Source of the DNA: Syntrophaceae bacterium
GTDB lineage: Bacteria; Desulfobacterota; BSN033; UBA1163
Length of the DNA: 64,000 nucleotides
Direction: 5' to 3'
NCBI GenBank assembly: GCA_013388635.1
Contig: JACAEX010000014.1
Span: 62,001-126,000 of the forward strand
The notes beneath the pieces are model-generated. The model made no database searches. It saw only the letters and a program-made list of their open reading frames with translations, and was not told the origin of the DNA. The position numbers and the translations under genes were made by a program. Of this stretch, positions 41,785 to 49,631 are shown piece after piece; the first letter of the stretch is position 1, and each line of letters starts with the position of its first letter.

Positions 41785-42819
41785 TCAATCTCCGGTGCCG
41801 GATCCCAGCATGATGGCAAGCCCTCGTGTTTCTTCATAACTTTCCAGTGCGATCTTGACAAGGCTGGTCATGGGCACCGAGAGGATCATACCAATCGGCC
41901 CAAGGACCCATCCCCAGAAGACCAATGAAAGGAAGACTACCAGCGCTGATAAACTCAGACCTCTGCCCATAAACTTCGGTTCCAGGATATTGCCAATCAC
42001 GCCATTGATGACCAAAAAACCGAGAACGGCTAAAAGGGCAGACCCCACCCCTAACTGGATGAGAGCGAGAAGGACGGCAGGCAAGGCAGCAATGATTGAG
42101 CCAATATTAGGCACATAGTTCAGCAGGAACACGAGCGTTCCCCAGAGCACGGGATAATCGACCCCGAGGATTAAGAGCCAAAGCCAAATGGCAAGGCCAG
42201 ATGCCGCACCGATCAGGGTTTTAATGACCAAATAGCGTTTGGCGCTCTGGCTGAATTTCTCAATAGTAGAAAGCGACCTCTCCGGGTTTTTTAACACAAC
42301 CTTCAATTTCTTTGGCAAATCTGCTGCCTCTAAAAGGATAAACACAACCGTTAGCAGGATCAGAAACGCATTGGTGAAGACCATGCTCAGGGTTGAAAAT
42401 ATGTTTCCCGCCAAGTCCATCACCCACCCCGGATTTAAAGTATGGGGTACCTCTTCTGCTGGAATGTTAATGCCCCTTTCGCTCAGCCAGCTTATTAAAG
42501 CAGCAATATGGGTTGATAACCGGTCTTGATAGTCGGGGAGGGATCTCAAGAAATCATTCAGAGAAGGACCGATCAATGCTCCAAAAAGCAATCCCACAAT
42601 GAGGATAGCCATCAGAATGAGAACAAGTGCAAGGACCTTCGGCACGCCTTTGCGTTGCAACCAGAACAACGGTGGAGTGCAAATGACGGCAATGAACACC
42701 GCAAGAAAAAAGGGGACCAGAATGGAACTGGCCGTCTTCATTCCTGCCACTACAATGATAAAGCTAGCCAGGATCAATAGTGCGGGCGTCTTGGCCACGT
42801 GTTTCACATTATCATCCAT
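41785..42819 (-). CDS. AI-2E family transporter (PerM/TqsA-like)
   Basis: 344 residues, about eight helices. The N-terminal paired helices, the amphipathic middle (LPDYQDRLSTHIAALISWLSERG) and the C-terminal LWGTLVFLLNYVPNIGSIIAALPAVLLALIQLG with FMGRGLSLSALVVFLSLVFWGWVLGPIGMILSVPMTSLVKI are diagnostic. Family members export small molecules or act as ion antiporters; AI-2 export is only one case. An 11-bp inverted repeat (ACGGGCTAAAC at about 42873, GTTTAGCCCGT at about 42958) and a CCCGCC/GGCGGG hairpin lie upstream. Confidence 0.92.
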   Translation of the reverse strand: MDDNVKHVAKTPALLILASFIIVVAGMKTASSILVPFFLAVFIAVICTPPLFWLQRKGVPKVLALVLILMAILIVGLLFGALIGPSLNDFLRSLPDYQDRLSTHIAALISWLSERGINIPAEEVPHTLNPGWVMDLAGNIFSTLSMVFTNAFLILLTVVFILLEAADLPKKLKVVLKNPERSLSTIEKFSQSAKRYLVIKTLIGAASGLAIWLWLLILGVDYPVLWGTLVFLLNYVPNIGSIIAALPAVLLALIQLGVGSALLAVLGFLVINGVIGNILEPKFMGRGLSLSALVVFLSLVFWGWVLGPIGMILSVPMTSLVKIALESYEETRGLAIMLGSGTGD

Positions 42820-43030
42820 TGAGTACCCGTTTACTCCTTCCTCTTCTCCCCTTCTTCTCCGAAACTCCCCAAAACGGGCTAAACCCCGCCTATGGCGGGA
42901 TGCTACCCAACGATATATTTCAGTGGAAATAATATTATACTTTTTATAATAGCTTTGTTTAGCCCGTCAAGATCCTTGAAAAAAATCGGCAAGAAGGAAT
43001 TCCAACAACTTGGAAAAAGAGTAATCAAGA

Positions 43031-43237
43031 CTATGGACTCTTTTTCTTCATCCTTCCAATCATCATCAGTAAGCCTCCAGTCATTAAGCCAATTACGAAA
43101 CTCACCAGAATGGATACAACGGAGGAGGTAGAAATTTTCCAGAAAAGGAAATTAACAACTACAGGCTGAATGTTCTGAATGGCAAAGATCAGCAAAAGAA
43201 TGAGAAGGACGATGATGGCGATCAATTTGGCACGCAT
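43031..43237 (-). CDS. LapA/DUF1049-family small inner-membrane protein (second copy)
   Basis: 68 residues, two helices (residues 4-21, 41-60) joined by FAIQNIQPVVVNFLFWKISTSSVV, then a basic tail. It clearly belongs to the same family as the gene at 38065 but is divergent in sequence, so it is an old paralogue rather than a recent duplicate. Lies in the cassette 2 gene run. Confidence 0.88.
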   Translation of the reverse strand: MRAKLIAIIVLLILLLIFAIQNIQPVVVNFLFWKISTSSVVSILVSFVIGLMTGGLLMMIGRMKKKSP

Positions 43238-43348
43238 TTATTAAGCCCCCCTTTTTTACTTTTATTTATCAGGCCATAACCCCTAAAAATATCCATACTG
43301 ATAAAGGCCTTTGCCTTCATCTTCAACGTAACCAATTTATTATGCCAT

Positions 43349-43747
43349 TCAGCGGCAAAAAATGCGGGATATGGCCTCAAGACCTTGTTTAACGCCACCG
43401 AGGACTGCGGCAAGCTGAAGCATGGGTTCCTCGATCCTCCGTTTTACCTCCAACTCGAATTCTTTAACCCGGAGCGCCATATCATGCACCATTTCAATTC
43501 CATCCTCGACTCGATCCACCTGCCGGTGAATGGATTGCACGATGCTTTTGACATCCCGAGAAATCAAACCAACGTCGCGACTGACAGGAGCCACCTGGAG
43601 GCGTACGGAATCGATCAATCTCTCTGCTTCACGGGCTGCCCTGCGGACCTCGAGAAGGACAGGGATGAAGAAGATGAGGACCAAAACCAGGATTGCCGCA
43701 ATGACGGTGACGCTGACGGTCAATAGCGTTGCTAACGTTGGATTCAT
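43349..43747 (-). CDS. DUF948-like membrane-anchored coiled-coil protein
   Basis: About 132 residues from the ATG at 43747 with AAGGAG seven bases upstream. One N-terminal helix (residues 8-30), then an amphipathic helix rich in V/I/L heptads with RRAAREAERLIDSVRLQVAPVSRDV and IHRQVDRVEDGIEMVHDMA, as in the DUF948/YtxG general-stress proteins. Adjacent ytxG-ytxH-type pairs are known in Firmicutes; here the YtxH-like gene is directly upstream. Confidence 0.8.
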   Translation of the reverse strand: MNPTLATLLTVSVTVIAAILVLVLIFFIPVLLEVRRAAREAERLIDSVRLQVAPVSRDVGLISRDVKSIVQSIHRQVDRVEDGIEMVHDMALRVKEFELEVKRRIEEPMLQLAAVLGGVKQGLEAISRIFCR

Positions 43748-43764
43748 GATCATCTCCTTCCCAC

Positions 43765-44124
43765 TTAGACTTCTTTTCCTCCTGTGTCTCCTTTCTCCGA
43801 TTCACCGGCTTCGGCCTCCTTTTTCTCACCACGGGCCAATATCTCTTTCGCCTTCGAGCGAGCCTCCGAGAGATGCCGATCGGCTTCCTTCTTTAACTCT
43901 TTTGCTTGATGCTTGGCTTCATCAATGATTTCCTTTGCTCTCGTGCTGGCATCGACATAAATTTCCTTTCCATCCTTTAAAACCTCGCTTCCCTTCTCCT
44001 TGATATCAGACCTCAGTTCTTTTCCCGATTTCGGAGCAAATAACATGCCTGCCAATGCGCCTAAAAAGCCGCCTATGACAAACCCTTTTAAAAAGTTTCC
44101 CCAATTTTTTTCATTCTCTGCCAT
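43765..44124 (-). CDS. YtxH-domain general stress protein
   Basis: 119 residues from the ATG at 44124 with GGTGGG upstream. The glycine-rich helix FLKGFVIGGFLGALAGMLFAPKSGKELRSDIKEKG is the YtxH hallmark. A long charged helix with repeated KEIIDEAKHQAKELKKEAD follows, ending in an acidic/lysine tail. Membrane-attached; role unknown but stress-linked in other bacteria. Confidence 0.9.
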   Translation of the reverse strand: MAENEKNWGNFLKGFVIGGFLGALAGMLFAPKSGKELRSDIKEKGSEVLKDGKEIYVDASTRAKEIIDEAKHQAKELKKEADRHLSEARSKAKEILARGEKKEAEAGESEKGDTGGKEV

Positions 44125-44232
44125 GGTAAAACCCACCTTTCCTTCACTTTTTTCAACTGTCGGAGATAAATTCAATTACCTACTGCAAGCGATATCCCTT
44201 CATTCTCCTTACCCCAAAAGGATCACCGTCGC

Positions 44233-44514
44233 CTATTTCACGATCAGATTATTTTTGACGGATTTGACCCCCTGGACGCTCCTTGCGATTTCACCCGCTT
44301 TATGCACGGCCTGTTGAGAATTAACGAAGCCGCTCAGTTGGACAGTTCCCTTGTAAGTTTCGACACTGATCTGGAATGACTTGAAAAAGTCATCATTTGC
44401 AAGCAGAGTTTTTACCTTGGTCGTGATGACCGAACCGTCAACGTATTCACCTGTACTTTCATGCGTGCGCGTCGATGGACAGGCTGTAAAGGCAGCGATT
44501 AGCATAATAAGCAT
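44233..44514 (-). CDS. BON-domain lipoprotein (OsmY-like), start possibly displaced by a frameshift
   Basis: 93 residues: hydrophobic start with a lipobox-like AAFTAC, then one BON domain (SVITTKVKTLLANDDFFKSFQISVETYKGTVQLSGFVNSQQAVHKAGEIARSVQGVKSVKNNLIV). BON domains bind phospholipid and occur in osmotic or periplasmic stress proteins. The ATG at 44514 has no ribosome site. An ATG at 44539 in another frame begins MKYRYSL and would join perfectly if a T-tract near 44520 had one T fewer, so a real or assembly frameshift is possible. Confidence 0.82.
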   Translation of the reverse strand: MLIMLIAAFTACPSTRTHESTGEYVDGSVITTKVKTLLANDDFFKSFQISVETYKGTVQLSGFVNSQQAVHKAGEIARSVQGVKSVKNNLIVK

Positions 44515-44704
44515 TAAAAAGTGAATAACGATATTTCATTTCTCTTTTTCGTAGCAATGACTCCTCTCTGTAAGTTTGATTGTGAAATGGTTCATTACAA
44601 CAACTTTTCTACCGAAGGGATCGTAAACTTCTCCAAAATCTTTCCGGACCTGCTAACCACCTCCTTTCCAAATGTATCACCTTCTCCAGCAAGGGGCTAA
44701 ATCG

Positions 44705-44854
44705 CTATAATATTTTTCGCCCCTGAATAAGTCGGACCACTAACACGATTATGGCAATGACCAGTAGGACATGAATGACCCCACCCATCGTGTAGCCCAA
44801 GAGCAATCCCAGAAGCCACAAAATTAAGAGAATCACCAATATGGTCCAAAGCAT
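44705..44854 (-). CDS. lmo0937/DUF5670-family 49-residue membrane protein
   Basis: A 49-codon gene starting at the ATG at 44854: MLWTILVILLILWLLGLLLG, then YTMGGVIHVLLVIAIIVLVVRLIQGRKIL. Two transmembrane helices with a G-Y-T-x-G-G turn, matching the short lmo0937-type proteins common in stress operons. It is the first gene after the cassette 2 sigma-54 promoter with a leader of about 70 nt. Confidence 0.85.
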   Translation of the reverse strand: MLWTILVILLILWLLGLLLGYTMGGVIHVLLVIAIIVLVVRLIQGRKIL

Positions 44855-44935
44855 GTTCAACTACTTTCTGACGCAGAATGCGTCAATTTAAATCTACTTT
44901 GGGGATCTTAAAAACAATGACCTTAAAATAGTAAT

Positions 44936-44951
44936 TGCAAATGGCTTGCCA
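44936..44951 (-). promoter_or_regulatory. Sigma-54 promoter of cassette 2
   Basis: On the minus strand TGGCAAGCCATTTGCA, ten bases between GG and GC. Predicted transcription start about 44925. It would read into lmo0937-like, BON, YtxH, DUF948, LapA and perhaps AI-2E and YihY genes. Confidence 0.85.
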
Positions 44952-45049
44952 ACAGGCTGAAGAAATCAGAAGCCTGGAATTATCCTTTAATGACGTGGGA
45001 TTAGGTTAACAGGAGAGAAAAGCAGAAAAGTATGAACCTATCTTTTTAA

Positions 45050-45083
45050 CCTCAATATTTGGTGGAGCCTCAATATACTGAGG
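45050..45083 (-). promoter_or_regulatory. Tandem palindromic upstream activating site, cassette 2
   Basis: CCTCAATATTTGGTGG (45050-45065) and the near-perfect palindrome CCTCAATATACTGAGG (45068-45083), 18 bp centre to centre, 100-135 bp upstream of the -24 element, just past the stop of the activator gene. Matches cassette 1 in sequence, spacing and distance. Confidence 0.75.
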
Positions 45084-45107
45084 GATACTTTAAGGGGAAG
45101 GAACAGT

Positions 45108-46649
45108 CTAATCGGTTTCTTTTTTCTCCGGCCGGCGTATCCCGAGCTTATGCATCCTCGCTCTTAAGGTACTCGGATTGAGGCCTAGGATCGCCGCTGC
45201 CCCATCCTTTCCCTCAATGCGCCATTGGGTTTCGGAAAGGGTCTTAAGGATATGTTTTCGTTCTGTCTCCTCTAAGGTTCTTAAAGTAGATGATAATGGG
45301 GGTGATAAAATCTCCAGTTCATCTGCCAGTTGTAACACCGGCCCCGGGCACAGGATTATGGCCCGTTCAATGATACTCTCCAGTTCCCGGACGTTCCCTG
45401 GCCACGGGTAATCCTGAAGTGCCTTCATCGTCTCCTTCTGGATCGAGGTGATCTGTTTTCCCAATTTCCTCGAATATTTCTCTATGAAGGCCTGGACCAA
45501 CAACGGGATGTCTTCTTTCCGCTGCCGGAGTGGAGGGACCGTGATGGGAAAGATGTTGAGCCGATAATAAAGGTCCTCCCGAAACCGGCCCTTTCGGACC
45601 TCTTCCTCAAGGTTCCGATTGGTCGTTGCCACAATCCTGATATCGACTTTGATGGTCTGGGAGGAACCCAAGCGCTCAAACTCGTTATGCTCGATCGCCC
45701 GAAGCAGTTTGGCCTGTACCTCCAAGGGAAGCTCCCCGATCTCGTCGAGACAAAGGGTGGAACCATGGGCGATCTCGAAGCGGCCTACCTGCCGGCTATC
45801 CGCACCGGTAAATGCCCCCTTCTCACGGCCGAACAATTCGCTCTCAATTAAATTCGACGGCAGGGCAGCACAATTCACCGTGATCAGCGGCCGGTCCTTG
45901 CGGGGGCTCATGTTGTGGATGGCCGCAGCGATCAGCTCTTTTCCCGTACCCGTCTCACCGAGGATGAGCACCGTTGTGTTCGTAGGAGCGACCTGTTCCA
46001 CTCGATAGAGAACATACTTGAGACCATCGCTTTGCCCGATAATGTGATCGAACTGATGTTTCTTTTTGATCTCTTGACGGAAGTAAATATTCTCGAGCTC
46101 CAGTTGGTCTTTCAATGTTTTAATCTCAGAAAGAGCCGTTCGAAGTTCGATGGTTCGCTCCTCCACTCGTCTCTCCAGTTCGCTATGAGCTTTCCGTAAA
46201 GCCTCTTGCGCAAGTTTCCGCTCGGTGACATCGCGGATGTTACACTGAATCACTTTCTTATGATCAACCAGATAGACATTGCTAACAAATTCCACATCAA
46301 TGTGTCGTCCATCTTTTGTCTCAAGCGGCAAATCCTCGTAGCGAACATATCCCTTGCTCTGCAGTTCTGCAAAAGCGGTTTTGGATGCCTCGATATCTCT
46401 AAGGGCACCAATTTCCCAGAGCTTCTTCCCTAAAAACTCCTCATGTGAATAACCCAACATTTCTATTAAGAATGGGTTAACATCCACTATTTGTCCTGTA
46501 TCGGCATCGAGGATTAATATTCCGTCCTTGGCGGTTTCGAAGAGACGCCGGTAACGAGTTTCGGAAACCTTCAGCGTTTCCTCGGCCCGGTTGCGTTCCG
46601 CGATTTGAACCTGCAACGCTTCGTTAGCCTCCTGTAAACGCCGCTCCAT
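45108..46649 (-). CDS. PAS-domain sigma-54-dependent transcriptional activator
   Basis: 513 residues from the ATG at 46649: coiled N-terminus, PAS domain (about 28-150) with a PAC tail, coiled linker, AAA+ domain with Walker [15 protein letters not shown] loop and [18 protein letters not shown], then a Fis-type helix-turn-helix ([22 protein letters not shown]). There is no receiver domain, so the PAS domain is the likely sensor. The frame stays open upstream, and an ATA codon at 46721 with AAGGGGTGG in front would add the common N-terminus [21 protein letters not shown]. The gene abuts cassette 2 and probably controls both cassettes (inference). Confidence 0.93.
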   Translation of the reverse strand: MERRLQEANEALQVQIAERNRAEETLKVSETRYRRLFETAKDGILILDADTGQIVDVNPFLIEMLGYSHEEFLGKKLWEIGALRDIEASKTAFAELQSKGYVRYEDLPLETKDGRHIDVEFVSNVYLVDHKKVIQCNIRDVTERKLAQEALRKAHSELERRVEERTIELRTALSEIKTLKDQLELENIYFRQEIKKKHQFDHIIGQSDGLKYVLYRVEQVAPTNTTVLILGETGTGKELIAAAIHNMSPRKDRPLITVNCAALPSNLIESELFGREKGAFTGADSRQVGRFEIAHGSTLCLDEIGELPLEVQAKLLRAIEHNEFERLGSSQTIKVDIRIVATTNRNLEEEVRKGRFREDLYYRLNIFPITVPPLRQRKEDIPLLVQAFIEKYSRKLGKQITSIQKETMKALQDYPWPGNVRELESIIERAIILCPGPVLQLADELEILSPPLSSTLRTLEETERKHILKTLSETQWRIEGKDGAAAILGLNPSTLRARMHKLGIRRPEKKETD

Positions 46650-46781
46650 AGCATTCAGCCTGGCCCGAAGCTCTTCTATCTCAAGGAGAAGTTGCTGCTT
46701 TGTCTTGGATTTTGTTTTTATAAGACCACCCCTTGCTTGGTCGTTCTCAGATCTCTAATCCTCGGTCTCCAATCCGATTAG

Positions 46782-46811
46782 ATTCTATGCAGAAATTTTA
46801 AAAGAAATCAA
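46782..46811 (-). promoter_or_regulatory. Predicted sigma-70-type promoter of the PAS activator gene
   Basis: On the minus strand TTGATT (46811-46806), 18-bp spacer, TAGAAT (46787-46782). It lies upstream of the ribosome-site-like AAGGGGTGG at about 46730. Confidence 0.45.
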
Positions 46812-46896
46812 CTCGAATCCGCTGGGCTCCATGACCTTCATGCTTTTGGGATTCCTGCCGATTTTTGCGATCCCGGCATTCACAGAAGTTTCTTTA

Positions 46897-47901
46897 TTAA
46901 TCCTCCCTCAGGAATTGAGCTGTCTCCTCGGGAAAGGAAATATTGATGTAAATGCCTGACCCCATTTCAAATCCAGCCGGGGTCGTCAGTCTTGGGATAA
47001 TCTGAAGATGCCAGTGGTAGTAATCTTCTTGTTCGTCCTTAATGGGAGCGGTATGGATGACGTAATTGTAATCGGGATCGCTCAGTTTGGAATAGAGTTT
47101 GAGCAAGGTTGCCTTTAAGAGCTTTGCAAATCTTTTTGAATCCTCCATGGAGATTAAACCGAAAGAGGCCTGATGCTCTTTGGGAACAATCCAGGTTTCA
47201 AAAGGAAACCTTGAGGCAAAGGGCTGGAGCACGACAAATCTTTCGGTATCGATCACGATCCTCTTGCCGAGGTGGAGTTCCTCTTGAATCGAATCGCAAT
47301 AGACACACCTTCCGTGGTCATCATAATATCGAGCCGCCTCTTCTAATTTCTTCCGAATATTGGATGGGACGATCGCGGTACCCACCAGCTGGGAATGGGG
47401 GTGATCCAGTGAGGTCCCAGCAGCCTCCCCGTGGTTTTTAAAGACGATGATCAATTTGATCCTCGGATCCTCCTTCAGGGCAAGGTACCTTTCCCGATAG
47501 GCAAGAAGAACCTCCTCCACCTGTTTATCCTCCATCAGGGGAAGGATTCGGTTATGGATGGGGCTCTCGATTACCACTTCATGGACTCCCACTCCATCCA
47601 TCATCCTGAAAAAGCCCTTCTCTTCTTTTCTCTCCCAACTCCCCTCCGGGGAGAGGGCAGGAAATTTATTGGGAATGACCCTCACCCACCATCCTTTACT
47701 ATCTGCTGGACCGCTGCTTCGATAGGCCAGGGACTCATGAGGGGTGAGATGCTCATTGCCCGGACAGAAGGGGCAGTCTTCTTTGTAGGGAGGTTTTTCA
47801 ATCAAAGTTTCAATCTTTTTAAAATCGTGGGGTCTCCTTGATCGCTCTGCAGCAATGATCACCCACTCCTTCGTTGTCGGATCTTGTCTTAATTGAGGCA
47901 T
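46897..47901 (-). CDS. galT: Galactose-1-phosphate uridylyltransferase family protein
   Basis: 334 residues from the ATG at 47901 with GGAGG upstream. HIT-superfamily nucleotidyltransferase: N-terminal LRQDPTTKEWVIIAAERSRRP, zinc-site CPFCPGNE, active-site DHPHSQLVGT (His-Pro-His nucleophile region) and YYHWHLQIIPR. Such enzymes exchange UMP or AMP between sugar phosphates; many bacterial members of this length are GalT or ADP-glucose-type phosphorylases. No other galactose gene is nearby. Confidence 0.88.
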   Translation of the reverse strand: MPQLRQDPTTKEWVIIAAERSRRPHDFKKIETLIEKPPYKEDCPFCPGNEHLTPHESLAYRSSGPADSKGWWVRVIPNKFPALSPEGSWERKEEKGFFRMMDGVGVHEVVIESPIHNRILPLMEDKQVEEVLLAYRERYLALKEDPRIKLIIVFKNHGEAAGTSLDHPHSQLVGTAIVPSNIRKKLEEAARYYDDHGRCVYCDSIQEELHLGKRIVIDTERFVVLQPFASRFPFETWIVPKEHQASFGLISMEDSKRFAKLLKATLLKLYSKLSDPDYNYVIHTAPIKDEQEDYYHWHLQIIPRLTTPAGFEMGSGIYINISFPEETAQFLRED

Positions 47902-48228
47902 GGGAACCTCCTGCAAAACCTGTTTGGTTTTATCCTCCTATCCCTTTCCATGATGGAGGGTGTGGAAGGACTTTTATTCGCTATTATATCAGTAAGGGAG
48001 TTTATAAACAAACCACACTTTTGCGCTCCGTAAGATCGCTTCCATATCTATATTTTCTGAATGGGTCGGCATTTTACCACCGGAAACACCGCTCAGCCAG
48101 CGCACAAACTCGCTCTTTATGGGAACCCATGTGGTCAGCGGGCCCGATATATGGGAGATGGGATCAATGATGCCTCAGACCTGGACCAAATAACGGTGGC
48201 GGAGTCCTTGTCCGCTTGGGCAATCCAC
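47902..48228. other. Spacer holding a decayed P-type ATPase fragment
   Basis: About 330 bp without an intact gene. The only recognisable content is the P-type ATPase remnant at 48115-48200. The rest shows no RNA structure that I recognise. Confidence 0.5.
48115..48200 (+). pseudogene. P-type ATPase fragment (hinge motif)
   Basis: One frame reads MGDGINDASDLDQITVAES, corresponding to the strictly conserved GDGINDAPxLxxADVG hinge motif of P-type cation ATPases. THVV just before it fits in another frame, so at least one frameshift is present. The rest of the ATPase is missing. Confidence 0.45.
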
Positions 48229-48256
48229 TTGACATTATCTGATCAAATCGTATGAT
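48229..48256 (+). promoter_or_regulatory. Predicted sigma-70-type promoter of the DUF5674 gene
   Basis: TTGACA (48229-48234), 16-bp spacer, TATGAT (48251-48256), 41 bp before the ATG. The -10 region and leader are duplicated at 35845-35893. Confidence 0.65.
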
Positions 48257-48296
48257 TTATCATTAGATTTTCGAGTAGGATAAAGACAGAAGGAAT

Positions 48297-48641
48297 ATGA
48301 AAATCCATATCATCCGGCAGCGTGCCACAGAAGAAGAGATACATGAAATGCTGGAGGAACTTGAGACGTATATCAAATTGGTTGTCGACGTGGAGCGGGG
48401 CATACTGGCCGGAGGCGGGGAGTATCATGTCGATTGTGAGGAAGTTCTCTTGGAAGACGGGAGCCGTCAGGAGGACCTCTGGGGGGTTGATTGGTATCCG
48501 GAGTCTAAAAGAGTGGAATTTATAGCACTCATCAACATCCGGCCTCGGCAGGGAAACCGTGGCATGGAGGTTGAAGACCCGAAGCTTCGGACGAAGATCG
48601 AAACCATTGTACGTCGACTCTTAGAAGGCGTATCCAAATGA
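48297..48641 (+). CDS. DUF5674 family protein
   Basis: 114 residues, AGAAGGAAT before the ATG. MKIHIIRQRATEEEIHEMLEELETYIKLVVDVERGILAGGGEYHVDCEEVLLEDGS and INIRPRQGNRGMEVEDP match the conserved DUF5674 family, whose function is unknown. The strongly conserved GGGExHxDCE stretch suggests a catalytic or metal site. Overlaps the next gene by ATGA. Confidence 0.88.
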   Translation: MKIHIIRQRATEEEIHEMLEELETYIKLVVDVERGILAGGGEYHVDCEEVLLEDGSRQEDLWGVDWYPESKRVEFIALINIRPRQGNRGMEVEDPKLRTKIETIVRRLLEGVSK

Positions 48642-48961
48642 AAGACTTAAAAAGGATGCGTGAACGGTTTATTCAGGATAAAAGTTCCGTGCGCATGGGC
48701 AATCTGGCATCTGACTTGCTCCGGCTAAGTAAATGGGTCCGGACGGGACATAACGATCAGGCGATCATTGATCTGATGCGCCAGATTGCATGGCTTATGG
48801 AATGGACCGGAGATCTGGCTTCCGCTGAGCTCGCTGATATGCAACGTGAGATCTGCCGGTGGCGTCGGGTCTGGCCTGTTGAAAAGGCACGTCACATCCT
48901 TGCACTTCGCGCATCCCAGATGTCGGACCAGATTCTAAAAGGATCAGGGCTGCTTGAATAG
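48638..48961 (+). CDS. Hypothetical protein paired with DUF5674
   Basis: 107 residues, helical, no signal or membrane segment; rich in Arg and Trp (LLRLSKWVRTG, IAWLMEWTGDL, ICRWRRVWPVEKARHILAL). I do not recognise a family. The 4-bp overlap with the DUF5674 gene means they are co-expressed, so the two products may act together; the arrangement resembles two-gene accessory modules. Confidence 0.75.
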   Translation: MKDLKRMRERFIQDKSSVRMGNLASDLLRLSKWVRTGHNDQAIIDLMRQIAWLMEWTGDLASAELADMQREICRWRRVWPVEKARHILALRASQMSDQILKGSGLLE

Positions 48962-48987
48962 GTCACAAAAGGGTTGAACCATTCCGG

Positions 48988-49557
48988 TCAAGGCCGATCG
49001 AAATACGGATTTTTTCCCCTCACGGACAAGGGAATGCCGATCACAAGATCGGAATCCAGAAGGTTCAGCCTTCTTGCAGCCGCGCCCACGGTGTACATGA
49101 TCCGGTTATCAATATTCAACTCTCCTGCCAGTTTGACTGCTGAGCCTAAGGCAATTCCTAAGTCAATGGCCTGAAATACACAAACAGGCCCGGTGAAATC
49201 CTCTCCCTCCCGTTTGCCCGAGGCCAGAAGGTCTTTGCAGCTCCTGTAACCGCACGCACCACAGTTGAACGGAACTTCAACCCTCTTGGGATCTCGAGAT
49301 ACCCCGATCAGCAAGACCGCTGCAGAACCTCTCACATTGTCAGCATCTCTCTTAAAAATGGGAAGTTCGGTCGATTTCTCTCCGACCTTCCTCTCCATTG
49401 CCGCGGCCAGCCTCTCCAGGTCCTCGCCGGTGAGAATGACGGTCTTGACCGAATCAATCCCTCTTGTCTTCGGCGCTGTCCTCGCACTCACTGCCATCAT
49501 GGATGCTCCCATCTCGAGAGCCTCTTTCTCAATCTTCCCGCTTGTCAGAACTGCCAT
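48988..49557 (-). CDS. DUF2148 ferredoxin-like protein
   Basis: 189 residues from the ATG at 49557 with AAGGAGG upstream; the frame extends to 49707 but that overlaps the MFS gene. SARTAPKTRGIDSVKTVILTGEDLERLAAAM and the cysteine cluster FNCGACGYRSCKDLL plus GPVCVFQAIDLGIALGSAVKLAGEL are the DUF2148 signatures. Likely a small iron-sulfur protein of anaerobes; partner unknown. Confidence 0.9.
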   Translation of the reverse strand: MAVLTSGKIEKEALEMGASMMAVSARTAPKTRGIDSVKTVILTGEDLERLAAAMERKVGEKSTELPIFKRDADNVRGSAAVLLIGVSRDPKRVEVPFNCGACGYRSCKDLLASGKREGEDFTGPVCVFQAIDLGIALGSAVKLAGELNIDNRIMYTVGAAARRLNLLDSDLVIGIPLSVRGKNPYFDRP

Positions 49558-49631
49558 GACCTCCCTCCTTCCTTTTCGATCTGCAACGACTTGTATAGAT
49601 TTCATAGTTTTCATCAGGAGCGGAGCCAAAT

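Noticed and set aside
44610-44680. 21-codon GTG frame after AAGGAGGTGG
   Set aside because: The Shine-Dalgarno-like sequence overlaps the GTG itself, leaving no spacing; no known family.
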